Below, in pieces: positions 1 to 8,784 of a stretch of 64,000 bases of DNA (the stretch's first letter is position 1; each line of letters opens with the position of its first letter). A model generated the notes under the pieces. It was not told the DNA's origin. It made no database searches and was given only the letters and a program-made list of their open reading frames with translations. The position numbers and the translations under genes are program-made. This DNA is from Paramoeba atlantica (Eukaryota; Discosea). The stretch is taken from NCBI GenBank assembly GCA_977017575.1, contig CDRNVI010000012.1, positions 1,054,001 to 1,118,000 of the forward strand. Reading direction: 5' to 3'.

Positions 1-215
1 TTGATATTCGCTCCGTAAAAAATCGAATGTTTTCCTCGGTTTTGCTTATTTTAAACTTCTTACTTCTGTGGGTAGTATGTTTTGCGCAGGGGCGAAAGAT
101 GTAAAAAAAATCTCTTTATCTCTAGAGACAGCGTATGTAGAAATCTTCAAAAGTGTATTACAAGTATATTACAGGTTAAAAGGGTATTTTAGTTCATATA
201 ATTTCGCCTTTGAGC

Positions 216-995
216 ATGTCGCTTTATTGTCATTATGTGACATTCAGCGACAGCACTATCAGCCGTTCACGTTTAGGGAAAGCCAGGGCATCACTTCCGC
301 AGGAATACAACCTCGCGCGATGCATACAAGGTATTGAGAATCCCAGAGATTCGTGGAACGTTAATACAACAGCTTGCAGTTGGGAAGGTATCGCCTGTGA
401 TGAAAATCAGAAAGTAGACAAATTCCGTTTTTGGGGGTGGCAAATACGAGGTTATTTGGAGTGGGCTTATTTACCAGAGACGTTAAAGGTCGTGGACGTC
501 AGTGACAATAAATTGTTGGGACCGCTGTGCATTGAACAGCTTCCACGCGCGCTGACTCGACTATCTGCTTACATTAATTTGTTGTCTGGTAGCCTTAATC
601 TGTGCGAATTTCCTAATACAATGCTCTCTGCTTTTCTTTACAGAAATAATTTTTCAGAATCCATTGACTTACGTTGTCTCCCTCAAGGCATGCAGTGGTT
701 ATCCATAAGGTCTAATTTTCTCACAGGAATGCTCAATTTAACTGAGTTGCCGGTCACGATGTACGACATTAACGTTTCAACCAATTTCTTTCATGGTGCA
801 GTTACCTTAGATTGCTTACCACTCAGCATGGAACACATTGATTTGTCAAACAACCCTGATCTGACAGGAGTGTGTAATCCTTCCCTGCTACCGACGAATT
901 TGCGTCATAAACGTGTCGGGTGGTTTCGGTTTGTTTATACTGTTGACGATACAGCCGTCCTTTTTGAGAACACTGAAATCAAAGTGGTCGAATAG
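216..995 (+). CDS. LRR-family protein 1 (LRRNT_2-like cap)
   Basis: A 259-residue leucine-rich-repeat protein, one of ten related genes in this window. The start is the first in-frame ATG; the open frame extends six bases upstream only through a TTG. After a short variable leader comes the family motif (LGKAR then LPQEY, residues 20-31) and a cap with SW, TACSW and GIAC, spaced like the plant LRRNT_2 cap (W-x-G-V-x-C). About six 23-residue repeats follow, of the form LPxxLxxLxLxxNxFSGxxDLxx, several degenerate. The C-terminus is a short non-repeat tail. I see no convincing signal peptide, membrane segment or GPI signal. LRRs usually bind proteins; partner and location are unknown. The gene stands alone, followed by 3.9 kb of repeats. 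Confidence 0.82.
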   Translation: MSLYCHYVTFSDSTISRSRLGKARASLPQEYNLARCIQGIENPRDSWNVNTTACSWEGIACDENQKVDKFRFWGWQIRGYLEWAYLPETLKVVDVSDNKLLGPLCIEQLPRALTRLSAYINLLSGSLNLCEFPNTMLSAFLYRNNFSESIDLRCLPQGMQWLSIRSNFLTGMLNLTELPVTMYDINVSTNFFHGAVTLDCLPLSMEHIDLSNNPDLTGVCNPSLLPTNLRHKRVGWFRFVYTVDDTAVLFENTEIKVVE

Positions 996-1218
996 TTTGC
1001 AAGTATCACACAAGATTTCTAAGCGGTGAAACTTTCGGCATTGAAGTGGTGTGGTACTTACCCCCTAGTAATAGACCGGTGGATTATCATCCAGCGCACC
1101 ATTTTTTTTAGATTATCATATCCAGTGCACCAAAAGTCTATTTTTGGAAATTCGTTGCTAGTTCTATTCTATCAATATTTATATTGTATACTCTAATTGT
1201 TCTTTTCTTTATTCCTCA

Positions 1219-1480
1219 TGTCAAAATATCAGGGCCGGGCAAAGGGACAGAGTCACCATTCAAGAGATGTTTGAGGCAGGCGCAACACGGCGTGAGATCG
1301 TCACGGTAAATCCCGTAGCACCATTAGCCATGGGCTGGCCCGTAACAAGAAACGGGGTCGGCGTTACGAGGCCAGCCGCGCACACAGAGTGTCAAAGCGT
1401 CGCCTGGTAAGTAAGGGTGTGCGTCCCTGCCTTATCCGTGGGCCTGTGGAACGAGACAGAATTTTCGAACATGAAAGAGT
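1219..1480 (+). pseudogene. IS30-like (HTH_38) transposase remnant
   Basis: Two overlapping reading frames together show the helix-turn-helix pattern typical of IS30-family transposase N-termini. In one frame the sequence reads EMFEAGATRREIV. After a frame change near 1310 the next frame reads GKSRSTISHGLARNKKRG and then a basic RRYEASRAHRVSKRR run. This resembles 'REIA..LGRS.STISREI.RN....Y.A..A' in the known family. The frame change and further stops show that it is broken, and no DDE catalytic part is recognisable downstream. A distant Tc1-type origin is the alternative. Confidence 0.45.
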
Positions 1481-2329
1481 GAATAAAAAGTTCGTTGCAA
1501 TTCATATTTTTGCGCTCCGTACCATTCATGGGAAAAGGGGGCGGTGGAAAACATGAATGGTCTAATTCATCAACACCGCAAGGCGACCGACTCATTTGAT
1601 TCTCTCAGCCTCACGGAGGTCACCAAGACAGCAAGAAAGTTGAACAAGCGGCCGAGGAAGGTTTTGTGGTGGGAATGTCCGAAGAATATCAAAAACCTGT
1701 TTGTTAAAGTTTGAAGAGTGACGTTATGTAGGTAAGTAGAAAGTAATAGTACAAAAGTAGAGTATTGAGGGAGATACGGTGAGTAACTAACTCGCTTACC
1801 AAGGTTAATTCCACGAGCCCAAAATCGGCATAAAACGAGCACAAAAACGATTTTTTCAAAATTTTAAAAACAGAGGTATGGCTCATCATCAATCTCTGTA
1901 ATTCTCCAAAAATGAAAAAAATCGAGTACAGTCCGCCGTTTTTAGAACGCTTTTACCGAAAACGAGACTCGGAATGCGGCTCAGAAACGGACATTTCAAA
2001 TCCGAAAAAAACACGAAGATGCTTGATTATGTTCCCAAAATTGACAGACTACAGCTGTATCAAAGCTTGGGGAATATTTTTGAGCTCCTAAACTAACTTC
2101 CAGGACTATCTTTTTTTTTTTGAAACTCATTTCACTCGCCGACGGCATGACAAATGAACGAAAAAAAAGTATAATTTTTTCGGCCCTGAAAAAGTGGCCA
2201 GCTGGCCACCACCTGGAAAAATGGCCAGCTGACTACCAAAAAATACAGTTTGCATTTCGTATACGTAAGATGAATGGCGACGTCCAAAAAAAGTCGCAAG
2301 CTCGCCAACTCCTGCACGAAAGGACAGCT

Positions 2330-2706
2330 GGCCACTTTTTCAGTGGGTGGCCAGGTGGCCACTTTTTCACAGGGCGACCAGGGGGCCACTTTTTCTTAGG
2401 GTGGCCAGGTGGCCCCTTTTTCAGAGGGCGACCAGGTGGCCACTTTTTCAGAGGGTGGCCAGGTGGCCACTTTTTCTTAGGGTGGCCAAGTGGCCACTTT
2501 TTCAGGGGGTGGCTAGCTGGCCACTTTTTCAGGGGGCGGCCAGGTGGCTACTCTTTCAGTCGGTGGCCTGCTGGGTACTTTTTCAGGGGGTCGTCATCCG
2601 GCCACTTGTTTAGGGTGTGGCCAGCTGACCACTTTTTCAGAGGGTGGCCAGGTGGCCACCTTTTCTTAGGGTGGCCAGGTGTCCACTCTTTCACAGGGCG
2701 ACCAAT
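2330..2706. repeat. 27-bp minisatellite, block 1 (about 14 units)
   Basis: Tandem units of 27 bp with the pattern ggccaggtggccactttttc plus a variable 7-bp tail. Because 27 is a multiple of three the array stays open on the + strand and would encode a nine-residue repeat (GWPGGHFF plus a variable residue). That explains the long open frame 2120-2899, which I do not consider a gene. Units differ mainly in the tail and in single substitutions. Related sequence just upstream (2197-2240, 'gtggccagctggccacc') looks like diverged units. Confidence 0.85.
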
Positions 2707-3007
2707 CCAAAAAAATCCAAATCATTCCGGATTGCTCCGGATGGGCACTGGCAAGCCAGACCCTTCACCGACAGATTTGGAAGTTCCGAGGCCGACGTCC
2801 TCTACTAGTTTCCGCTTGTCCAAAGCGGCACCAACGTGCTGTTGCCAACATGCTGCGTCGACGAACTGTACGTCAACACGGCTTACCCAAGAGGTGTAAG
2901 CCGGGTAAGGGAGCTGGTTTCCTGAGGGGAGGGTCCGGGACGGTCCTCCGAGTACTGGGCCTAGTCGGTTCTCAGCCCAGCCTCTTAGAGTGAGGCCGCC
3001 GGGAATA

Positions 3008-3087
3008 TTGCGATGAGCGGGTTTGAACTCGCCGTCTGAGCACCATGTGCTTCAAACTTTGAATTCTTGCCATTCCGCCACCTCCGC
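3008..3087 (-). tRNA. tRNA-Leu-like sequence, probably pseudogene or SINE head
   Basis: Read on the minus strand, this 80-base stretch has an A-box match (TGGCGGAATGG), a B-box-like element (AGTTCAAACCC), and acceptor arms GCGGAGG and TCATCGC that pair with one A-A mismatch. A perfect variable-arm hairpin AGCAC-ATG-GTGCT suggests a class II tRNA (Leu or Ser). TTCAAAG at the expected place would give anticodon CAA (Leu). Against a working gene: the D-arm does not pair, the T-loop has six bases, the T-stem has an A-C mismatch and the total length is short for class II. It lies inside the transposon-like region. Confidence 0.4.
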
Positions 3088-3290
3088 GGTCCCAATCACC
3101 ACGGTCCCAATCACCAAAATCAACATTTCCAAGCAAAAATTCGAATCCACGAAAACGGAAATGGAGAGCGGTCGGGGGACAAAAAATACATTTATGCGAC
3201 CCCAACAAGGGGGCATCCGCCATTACTCCAAAACATCCCCGAGGCTCTACAAAGAAGCAATCTGCTTCATCTCACAAACACAGCTTGAAT

Positions 3291-3560
3291 TCAGACCTCG
3301 CGAACCAGTGGCCCACTGTTAAGCAACTTCGTACGTAAGCCGTTTCGTTGTCGCGTTCGGTCGTTGCGGTGATTGGTCAGAAAATAACCCATTTCAACTC
3401 GTCCACCACGTAAAACGCTGAAATGCGCAGGGGAATTGCCAAACTCGTCTTCCGCACGCAATTGCGTTGCTGAAACAGGGTCCAGCAAACAGGCACCGTC
3501 AGGGATATGCTTTACGAGAGAGGCTTGATCGTCCCTGCGTTGTTCTGTGTCGAAATCTTG
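3291..3560 (-). pseudogene. Ankyrin-repeat-like coding scrap
   Basis: The minus-strand frame contains EDEFGNSPAHFSVLRGG followed by VEMGYFL, which fits the ankyrin consensus (D-x-x-G-N-T-P-x-H-x-A then a second helix). It has no clear start, ends within a few codons on one side and runs into the second minisatellite block on the other, so it is at most a fragment. It is on the opposite strand to all confident genes. A chance open frame cannot be excluded. Confidence 0.25.
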
Positions 3561-3584
3561 GCGTGCTTTCAAACTTGTGCGTTC

Positions 3585-3725
3585 AGTGGGCGACCAGGTG
3601 GAACTTTTTCGCCACTTTTTCACAGGGCGACCAGGTGGCCATTTTTTCAGGGGGTGATCTGGCCACTTTTTAGGGTGTGGCCAGATGGCCCCTTTTTCGG
3701 AGGGTGGCCAGGTGGCTATTTTTTA
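3585..3725. repeat. 27-bp minisatellite, block 2 (about 5 units)
   Basis: The same 27-bp unit as at 2330-2706 resumes here in the same orientation (ccaggtggccattttttcag and variants). The 880 bp between the blocks has no repeat units and holds the tRNA-like and ankyrin-like sequences. The simplest reading is that a longer array was split by an insertion. Confidence 0.8.
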
Positions 3726-3810
3726 CTGATTGATAAGACGAAAGTGTTTTACGAAGTTTAAGACGAGACTGATTGATTTTACTGATTGATAAGACAAAAC
3801 TGTTTTTGTA

Positions 3811-4033
3811 GAATCCAGGTATAAAGGGAATTCAAGTATAAAAGGCGAGTGAGATACGAAGCAACAGATGTAGCAGATTCCCACTGAAAAGAAATCGTAT
3901 CTCCCTGCACGAATTTGGCTCCAAGCTAGCAAGCGCATAGGCATTTCTCGTGCAGGGAGAGACGATTTCTTTTCAGTGGGAATCTGCTACATCTGTTGCT
4001 TCGTATCTCCCTCGCCCCTTTATACCTGGATTT
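3811..4033. repeat. Long imperfect palindrome (about 90-100 bp arms)
   Basis: The left arm 3811-3911 and right arm 3948-4033 are reverse complements over most of their length. Both contain aatccaggtataaaggg, agatacgaagcaacagatg and tcccactgaaaagaaatcg or their complements. The left arm has an extra copy of the 'caagtataaa' segment. The spacer is about 36 bp. It could be a foldback element or a miniature transposon nested inside the larger region. Confidence 0.8.
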
Positions 4034-4937
4034 CTGAAAGGTCCAGACTACTGCTTTGTTTCTCACCAATATGCTTGTTTAATGCTGCTTTATCATTTTT
4101 GATTTTCCAAGTCATTTTTTCTGATGTCTAATGCCAGTTTCATGTAGAAATTTATACCAATCATTTTGTTATCCAATAAAGTCCATTTTTTTATAAATAT
4201 TCTTGGTGAACTGGATATGAAAAAATGTTTGACACCTGTGAACGGGCTTCTTTTTCATCTTTTTTGGTGCACTGGATACGCGAAAATGTTGGTGCACTGG
4301 ATATGATAATCCGTGACCCTTAGTAACGAGGATTTGACCCTTTTTGGGCCGACCCCCAGTAACAATGATTTGGGTTGGGAGCGTGGTTGGACGGGCACGG
4401 ATGGCGTATATATACAGTTGTAGTTGCCTGGTTGACATACCTGTAGTATGTTTTGCCTTATCGTGAACAAGGGTAGGTGACATATCTTCCCCCCTGGAGT
4501 TTCGGCAATTAGGGTAAAAGAAAATTTTGCTGTCGTTTATTGTGCTGCTGTTTCTTATTTCATTTTTTCCTGTTTTTCTACATACAAACTCAGGACTTCG
4601 TTTCTATACAGCGGGATATGCAGCAGAAAAGTCATGTAAACTTGAAAAAATGAACTTCATTTTTTTGATAAATTGAAGTGCCAATTTTCACCACAGTTTT
4701 AACTAAAATCACATGATGATTGCTCTTGTAGTGATTCGTTGAAATGATACAACTTAACCCACAATTCGCTGAATGTATGAAGGTCTCTCATAGTTGGATA
4801 ATGCATAATTTTCCTTTAGACGATGGTTCTCATAAATTTTACGTGTGTACGTGTGTGCGTATCTGATACAATTTCTTTAAATTATACACACTTCGAACTA
4901 TTCAATAAAAAAGTCTTTCATAAAAGACCCGAATTGT

Positions 4938-6593
4938 ATGCAACTGTCCCACCTATGGGACAATTTGAGTTTACTTGCGGACTACACGTTGAATCGTTTG
5001 GATTTTTCAAGCGGGGCGAATGACATAGTTGTCATACAGGATACACGAGGTCTTCTTCGTTCCACTCCATTTCACATTCGCTTTGGAAGGTGGAAACGTT
5101 TTGGGTCACAATCTAAAAGAGTGAGTATTGAAATAAATGGTTCACCAGTGGATATGTCTCTTTATCTTGGTGAGGATGGATATTGTTACTGGCTTTCACC
5201 GGACTCTTCAGTTATTGATAACAATGAAGATCCTATTTTTGGGATACCTGTACTTGGTAGTCCGCGCGGCATAGAAACCTACGAGAGTGGGTGGAACAAT
5301 AAAGCAAGAAAATCTTTGTTTCCTACTGAGTGTGTTTTACGCGAACTTGCTCCTCATGAAGGCAAAAATGTAATTCGATTTTTGTTAGATCGTGACTCGA
5401 ATACTTGTCGTGATATCACTGCCAATATTTTTCGGTGGAGAGAAGACGCCCAACTTGTTATCAGTGACATTGACGGTACGATCACTAGAAGTGACATTTT
5501 GGGGCATATTCTTTCAGGGGTCGGTAAGGATTGGACTCGGCAAGGGACGTGTGCATTTTACCAGCGTGTTGCTCGCAATGGATATCATTTTATTTATCTC
5601 ACTTCACGAACCTTGGGTCAGCAAGGACAAACGAGAAAATTTTTGACGAACGTTAGACAAGGAGATCGCGGCCTTCCCGATGGGCCTGTTGTCGTAGCAC
5701 CGGATCTTTTCTTTTCCGGGTTTCAACGAGAAGTGTATCATCGGCCTTACGAGTCAAAAATAGCTCTACTTCAATCACTTGGCCGGTGCTTTCCCAAAGG
5801 TTGTCATCCTTTTTCCGCCGCGTTCGGCAATACAGTTAGTGATGTGGTTGCCTATACATCTGTGGGGATACCTTCATCACGCATTTTGATTTTAACGAAA
5901 TGGGGAACAGTCTTATTAGGAGGTGTTGAGTCTTCATATGTCGATTTAAACGAATTGGTTGAATTGCTTTTTCCTCCACTAGTAGCTGATAGTCGTTGTA
6001 TCGGCTCGCCATTTTTTAATTCGTACCACTATTGGCGAATGCATTTGTCGTCAGCATGTGCATCGGAGTTTTTGAAATTACATACGAATGAAACAGTGCA
6101 AGAAGGTTCTAACAAACTTTTTTCTAGTACAGATTGTCTCCCCGGTACCTACCTATTGCGCAATGCGCACTGCGACGGCTTTATGGCTTTGCACCAAGCA
6201 GAGTCTTCCCAAGAAATATCAGCCATCGTTGTGAGTGCAAACACAGCATCGAAATCAGGCCTTGTGAAAGCGGCATGTCTGTGGTATCTTCAAAAATGTT
6301 CAGAAGACTCATCATTGCCCCGTCATTATCTAATAAACTGTATAAGCCGACATAAGCTTTCCCTCTCTTCACACGATGGGCTAGTAGGAGACTTTCCGGA
6401 GCAGCCATCATTGAAGTATCATGTAGAGCATTTCTCAGACCGCAAGGCACTTCGTTTTTTGGATGCCAAAGGAAATGCCCTCGCAGTTGACAAAACAATG
6501 TGTGTTGTGCAAAAATCTCTAAATGAATTGTATCATCCAGATGCGGCTTTGTGGGCGTTGGTTCCAATCACAGTGGACGAAGGCAGCGCTTAA
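4938..6593 (+). CDS. Lipin-type phosphatidate phosphatase
   Basis: A 551-residue member of the lipin/Pah1 family, which dephosphorylates phosphatidic acid to diacylglycerol for phospholipid and storage-lipid synthesis at the ER and nuclear envelope. The N-terminal lipin domain is clear at residues 8-85 (DIVVIQ, then TPFHIRFGRW and IEINGSPVDMSL). The catalytic HAD-like domain spans about 170-365, with the Mg-dependent DxDxT motif DIDGT at 177-181, then TITRSD, YLTSR and FGNTVSD. The linker between the two domains is very short compared with animal or yeast lipins, while a tail of about 185 residues follows the catalytic domain and shows nothing I recognise. Start at the first ATG upstream of the conserved domain. 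Clathrin light chain follows 160 bp downstream. Confidence 0.93.
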   Translation: MQLSHLWDNLSLLADYTLNRLDFSSGANDIVVIQDTRGLLRSTPFHIRFGRWKRFGSQSKRVSIEINGSPVDMSLYLGEDGYCYWLSPDSSVIDNNEDPIFGIPVLGSPRGIETYESGWNNKARKSLFPTECVLRELAPHEGKNVIRFLLDRDSNTCRDITANIFRWREDAQLVISDIDGTITRSDILGHILSGVGKDWTRQGTCAFYQRVARNGYHFIYLTSRTLGQQGQTRKFLTNVRQGDRGLPDGPVVVAPDLFFSGFQREVYHRPYESKIALLQSLGRCFPKGCHPFSAAFGNTVSDVVAYTSVGIPSSRILILTKWGTVLLGGVESSYVDLNELVELLFPPLVADSRCIGSPFFNSYHYWRMHLSSACASEFLKLHTNETVQEGSNKLFSSTDCLPGTYLLRNAHCDGFMALHQAESSQEISAIVVSANTASKSGLVKAACLWYLQKCSEDSSLPRHYLINCISRHKLSLSSHDGLVGDFPEQPSLKYHVEHFSDRKALRFLDAKGNALAVDKTMCVVQKSLNELYHPDAALWALVPITVDEGSA

Positions 6594-6754
6594 GTGAACA
6601 GGAAATACGCCTTTCTTTTCTTACATTACTCGAAAGTACATCGAGCACGGTAGATGTAACTTTTGTAGACCTTTTTAGAACAAGCTTAAAGTTATTTTTC
6701 TATCATACCAGCGATTTTAATTTAGATTTTTAGTGTATTTTATCTTGATTTGTT

Positions 6755-7378
6755 ATGAGCAATTCTTCATTGGAAGAAACGACTGCGAGTATTACTCACT
6801 TAAATCTCTCTAGAGAAAGCACACCGGGTGAGGTATCCCACACAGAATATTCTCCTATAAAAGACTACGAGAACGGGGAAGGGTTTCATGTTTCAGAGTT
6901 TAAGAGCTCTGAAGTAGAGCCTGAAACTAGAATCCAAACAAGTAGCCCTCTCTCCGTTAAAGGATCGGAAACTCCAACTCATGCGACAAAAACGAAAGCT
7001 GACTTTCTGTCTGATTTTGAAAAATCCACTCAACAGCGTTTGGCGCAGCAGGCCTCGGCTGAGCAAGCTCAACTGTTACATCAGGAGGAGCAGGCACGAA
7101 TATATCTGCTGAAGCACGAGGAGGATCGAAAGGCACTGACTGCCCAGCGTCGTGCGATGCATGAGTCTGCGGGTTGCTATGACACGCCATGTGATCCCAC
7201 GCCTGCTCAAACGGGAACGCCTACCTGGGAGAGGGTGTCCCAATTAATTGATTTTGGGAAGCTGAAAAGTCGAGAAAATGTGAACGCACGTCGCATGGAA
7301 CAAATCTTGCGTTCGCTGACGAAACCAGGAAAAGGGACCTCCCCGACGCACTCTTCTCCTACCAGCCCGACACGTTAA
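6755..7378 (+). CDS. Clathrin light chain
   Basis: A 207-residue protein that I assign to clathrin light chain, the regulatory subunit bound to clathrin heavy chain on coated vesicles. The layout fits: an acidic, disordered N-terminal third; a charged helical stretch at about residues 80-140 (QQRLAQQASAEQAQLLHQEE) suited to heavy-chain binding; and a C-terminal motif TPTWERVSQLIDFGKLKSR ending in RMEQILRSLTK. The last corresponds to the family's WERVxxLxDF...DxxRMRxxLxxLK. The length is close to that of known light chains. The conserved EED-type N-terminal regulatory motif is not obvious. Start at the ATG directly after a T-rich leader. Confidence 0.75.
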   Translation: MSNSSLEETTASITHLNLSRESTPGEVSHTEYSPIKDYENGEGFHVSEFKSSEVEPETRIQTSSPLSVKGSETPTHATKTKADFLSDFEKSTQQRLAQQASAEQAQLLHQEEQARIYLLKHEEDRKALTAQRRAMHESAGCYDTPCDPTPAQTGTPTWERVSQLIDFGKLKSRENVNARRMEQILRSLTKPGKGTSPTHSSPTSPTR

Positions 7379-7690
7379 GCTGTACATTGGCATAGTTTGT
7401 GATCGCTTGAACTTCTATTCTGACTTTCTATAAATTCCCTATTTTTTATGTAATTTTTCCTCTGCACGCTTCGTTCTGGAAAAACAGAAGCGTTCTCTTA
7501 TACAACCTCATTCTCCATTCGACAGCCTTCATACCCAACTCAAACCTCATCCATTCTTGTCCAATACCCGTACCTCTTTTCAACTCGTTTCAACACACAC
7601 AAAACCAAACCATTTCCCTCCCTCTCCTCTTTCCCTTCCTCTTTTATACTCTCTTCCTCCCCCACCCCCACCCCCCCTCTCCCCTCCCCC
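7379..7690 (+). promoter_or_regulatory. Intergenic leader with very long pyrimidine tract
   Basis: No gene seen. The last 100 bases before the next start (about 7590-7690) are almost purely C and T. This would serve as a polypyrimidine signal for trans-splicing, although no AG lies between the tract and the ATG. The acceptor AG must therefore lie upstream or be non-standard. Confidence 0.5.
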
Positions 7691-8416
7691 ATGCACGCCC
7701 TCCTCTCCACCCTCCCCCCCTCCCTCACCTCCTCCCCCGCGGTCCGTGCCGCTCTCCTCTCCACGGACCGCCGCCACTACGTCCCCCCCGCCTCCTCCCC
7801 CCTGGCCTACACCGACGCCCCCCTCCCCCTCGGCCACGGCGTCACCATCTCCGCCCCCCACATGCACGCCATGGCTCTGGCCCTCCTCGAGCCCTATCTC
7901 CTCCCCCGAACCGATCCCCCCACCACCCCTCCCCTACGCATCCTGGACGTTGGCTCCGGCTCCGGGTACCTCACCGCGGCGCTCGCGGCCATGGCCGGGG
8001 TGGGCGGGGAGGGGGGGGACAACGACAACCGCAGTGGTCGTCGGCCCCCCCCCGTGGTCGTCTACGGGGTGGAATCCGTAAAGGAGCTGGTCCCGGTCTC
8101 CAAGGCGAATCTCGCGGCGGACGGGAAAGGGGCGTGGGTGGAGGACGGGAGAGTGGTGCTACGGCACGGGGATGGGAGTAAAGGGGTACCGGGGGAGAAG
8201 GGGCCGTATGCGGCGATCCATGTGGGGGCGGCCGCGGGGGTGTTCCCGCGGGCGTTGGTGGAGCAGTTGGCGGCGCCGGGGGGGATGGTGGTGCCGTTGG
8301 GGGGGCAGGGGGAGGTGCAGCAGTTGACGTTGATTGAGAAGGATGGGGAGGGGAGGGTGAGGATGAGGGAGTGTTGTGCGGTGCAGTATGTGCCGTTGCA
8401 TATGGAGGGGGGGTGA
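7691..8416 (+). CDS. Protein-L-isoaspartate O-methyltransferase
   Basis: A 241-residue PCMT, which methylates L-isoaspartyl residues in damaged proteins using S-adenosylmethionine and so starts their repair. Recognised features are DRRHYVP, the ISAPHMHAMAL stretch (residues 53-63), the SAM-binding motif I LDVGSGSGY (85-93), and PGGMVVPLGG toward the C-terminus. Length matches the family. An internal Gly/Asn/Arg-rich insertion (about 100-117) lies between motif I and the next strand. Composition is striking: the first half uses almost only C-ending codons and the second half almost only G-ending codons. Start at the ATG directly after the pyrimidine tract. Confidence 0.93.
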   Translation: MHALLSTLPPSLTSSPAVRAALLSTDRRHYVPPASSPLAYTDAPLPLGHGVTISAPHMHAMALALLEPYLLPRTDPPTTPPLRILDVGSGSGYLTAALAAMAGVGGEGGDNDNRSGRRPPPVVVYGVESVKELVPVSKANLAADGKGAWVEDGRVVLRHGDGSKGVPGEKGPYAAIHVGAAAGVFPRALVEQLAAPGGMVVPLGGQGEVQQLTLIEKDGEGRVRMRECCAVQYVPLHMEGG

Positions 8417-8614
8417 GGGGGGAGTGAGGGGTTGCGTTGCTGGGGTTTTGTTCCTGTTGGGAATGAAGATTAGTTGTACATACGTGGGTTAGCGTTATTA
8501 CAAACTGCAACCGGGGGTAGGGGGAGTGATGGGTTGCGTTGCTGGGTTTTTTTCCTGTTGAGAATGAAGATTAGTTGTACATACGTGGGTTGTACATACG
8601 TGGGTTAGCGGTAT
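8417..8614. repeat. Tandem duplication of about 100 bp after PCMT
   Basis: Two head-to-tail copies: 8417-8496 and 8518-8614, sharing gggttgcgttgctggg and gaatgaagattagttgtaca. The second copy carries an additional duplication of ttgtacatacgtgggt. The unit starts at the PCMT stop codon, so the duplicated segment is its 3' untranslated region. Nothing else is seen up to the next gene at 8785. Confidence 0.85.
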
Positions 8615-8784
8615 TGCTTTATTAGTAGATTACTTAACATACGAGTGACTACATACTGTCAGTCTTAGAGTGTATTATTCAATACGTAGACTTCAACCAG
8701 AAAAAAAATCAGACGGGGATTTGCCCTTATAAAGCAAAACATCGTGTACGCATGGCATAAGTTTTCTTTTGGCATAAGTTTGCT

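Larger units (their letters stand above)
1081..4313. mobile_element. Composite DNA-transposon-like region with inverted ends
   Basis: A stretch of about 3.2 kb bounded by inverted repeats. The left end (1081-1133) and right end (4204-4313, reversed) each hold two sub-copies of a motif built on TATCCAGTGCACCA. Inside lie a decayed IS30-like helix-turn-helix sequence, a 27-bp minisatellite in two blocks, a tRNA-like sequence, an ankyrin-like scrap and a long palindrome. I read it as a DNA transposon that decayed and collected other sequences. Exact ends and target-site duplication are not clear. The alternative is two unrelated insertions of a small element in opposite orientation. Confidence 0.5.

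Noticed and set aside
2120-2899. Open frame of 259 codons with a nine-residue repeat
   Set aside because: It is a by-product of a 27-bp minisatellite whose unit is divisible by three; flanks are decayed repeats and another frame is open over much of the same array.
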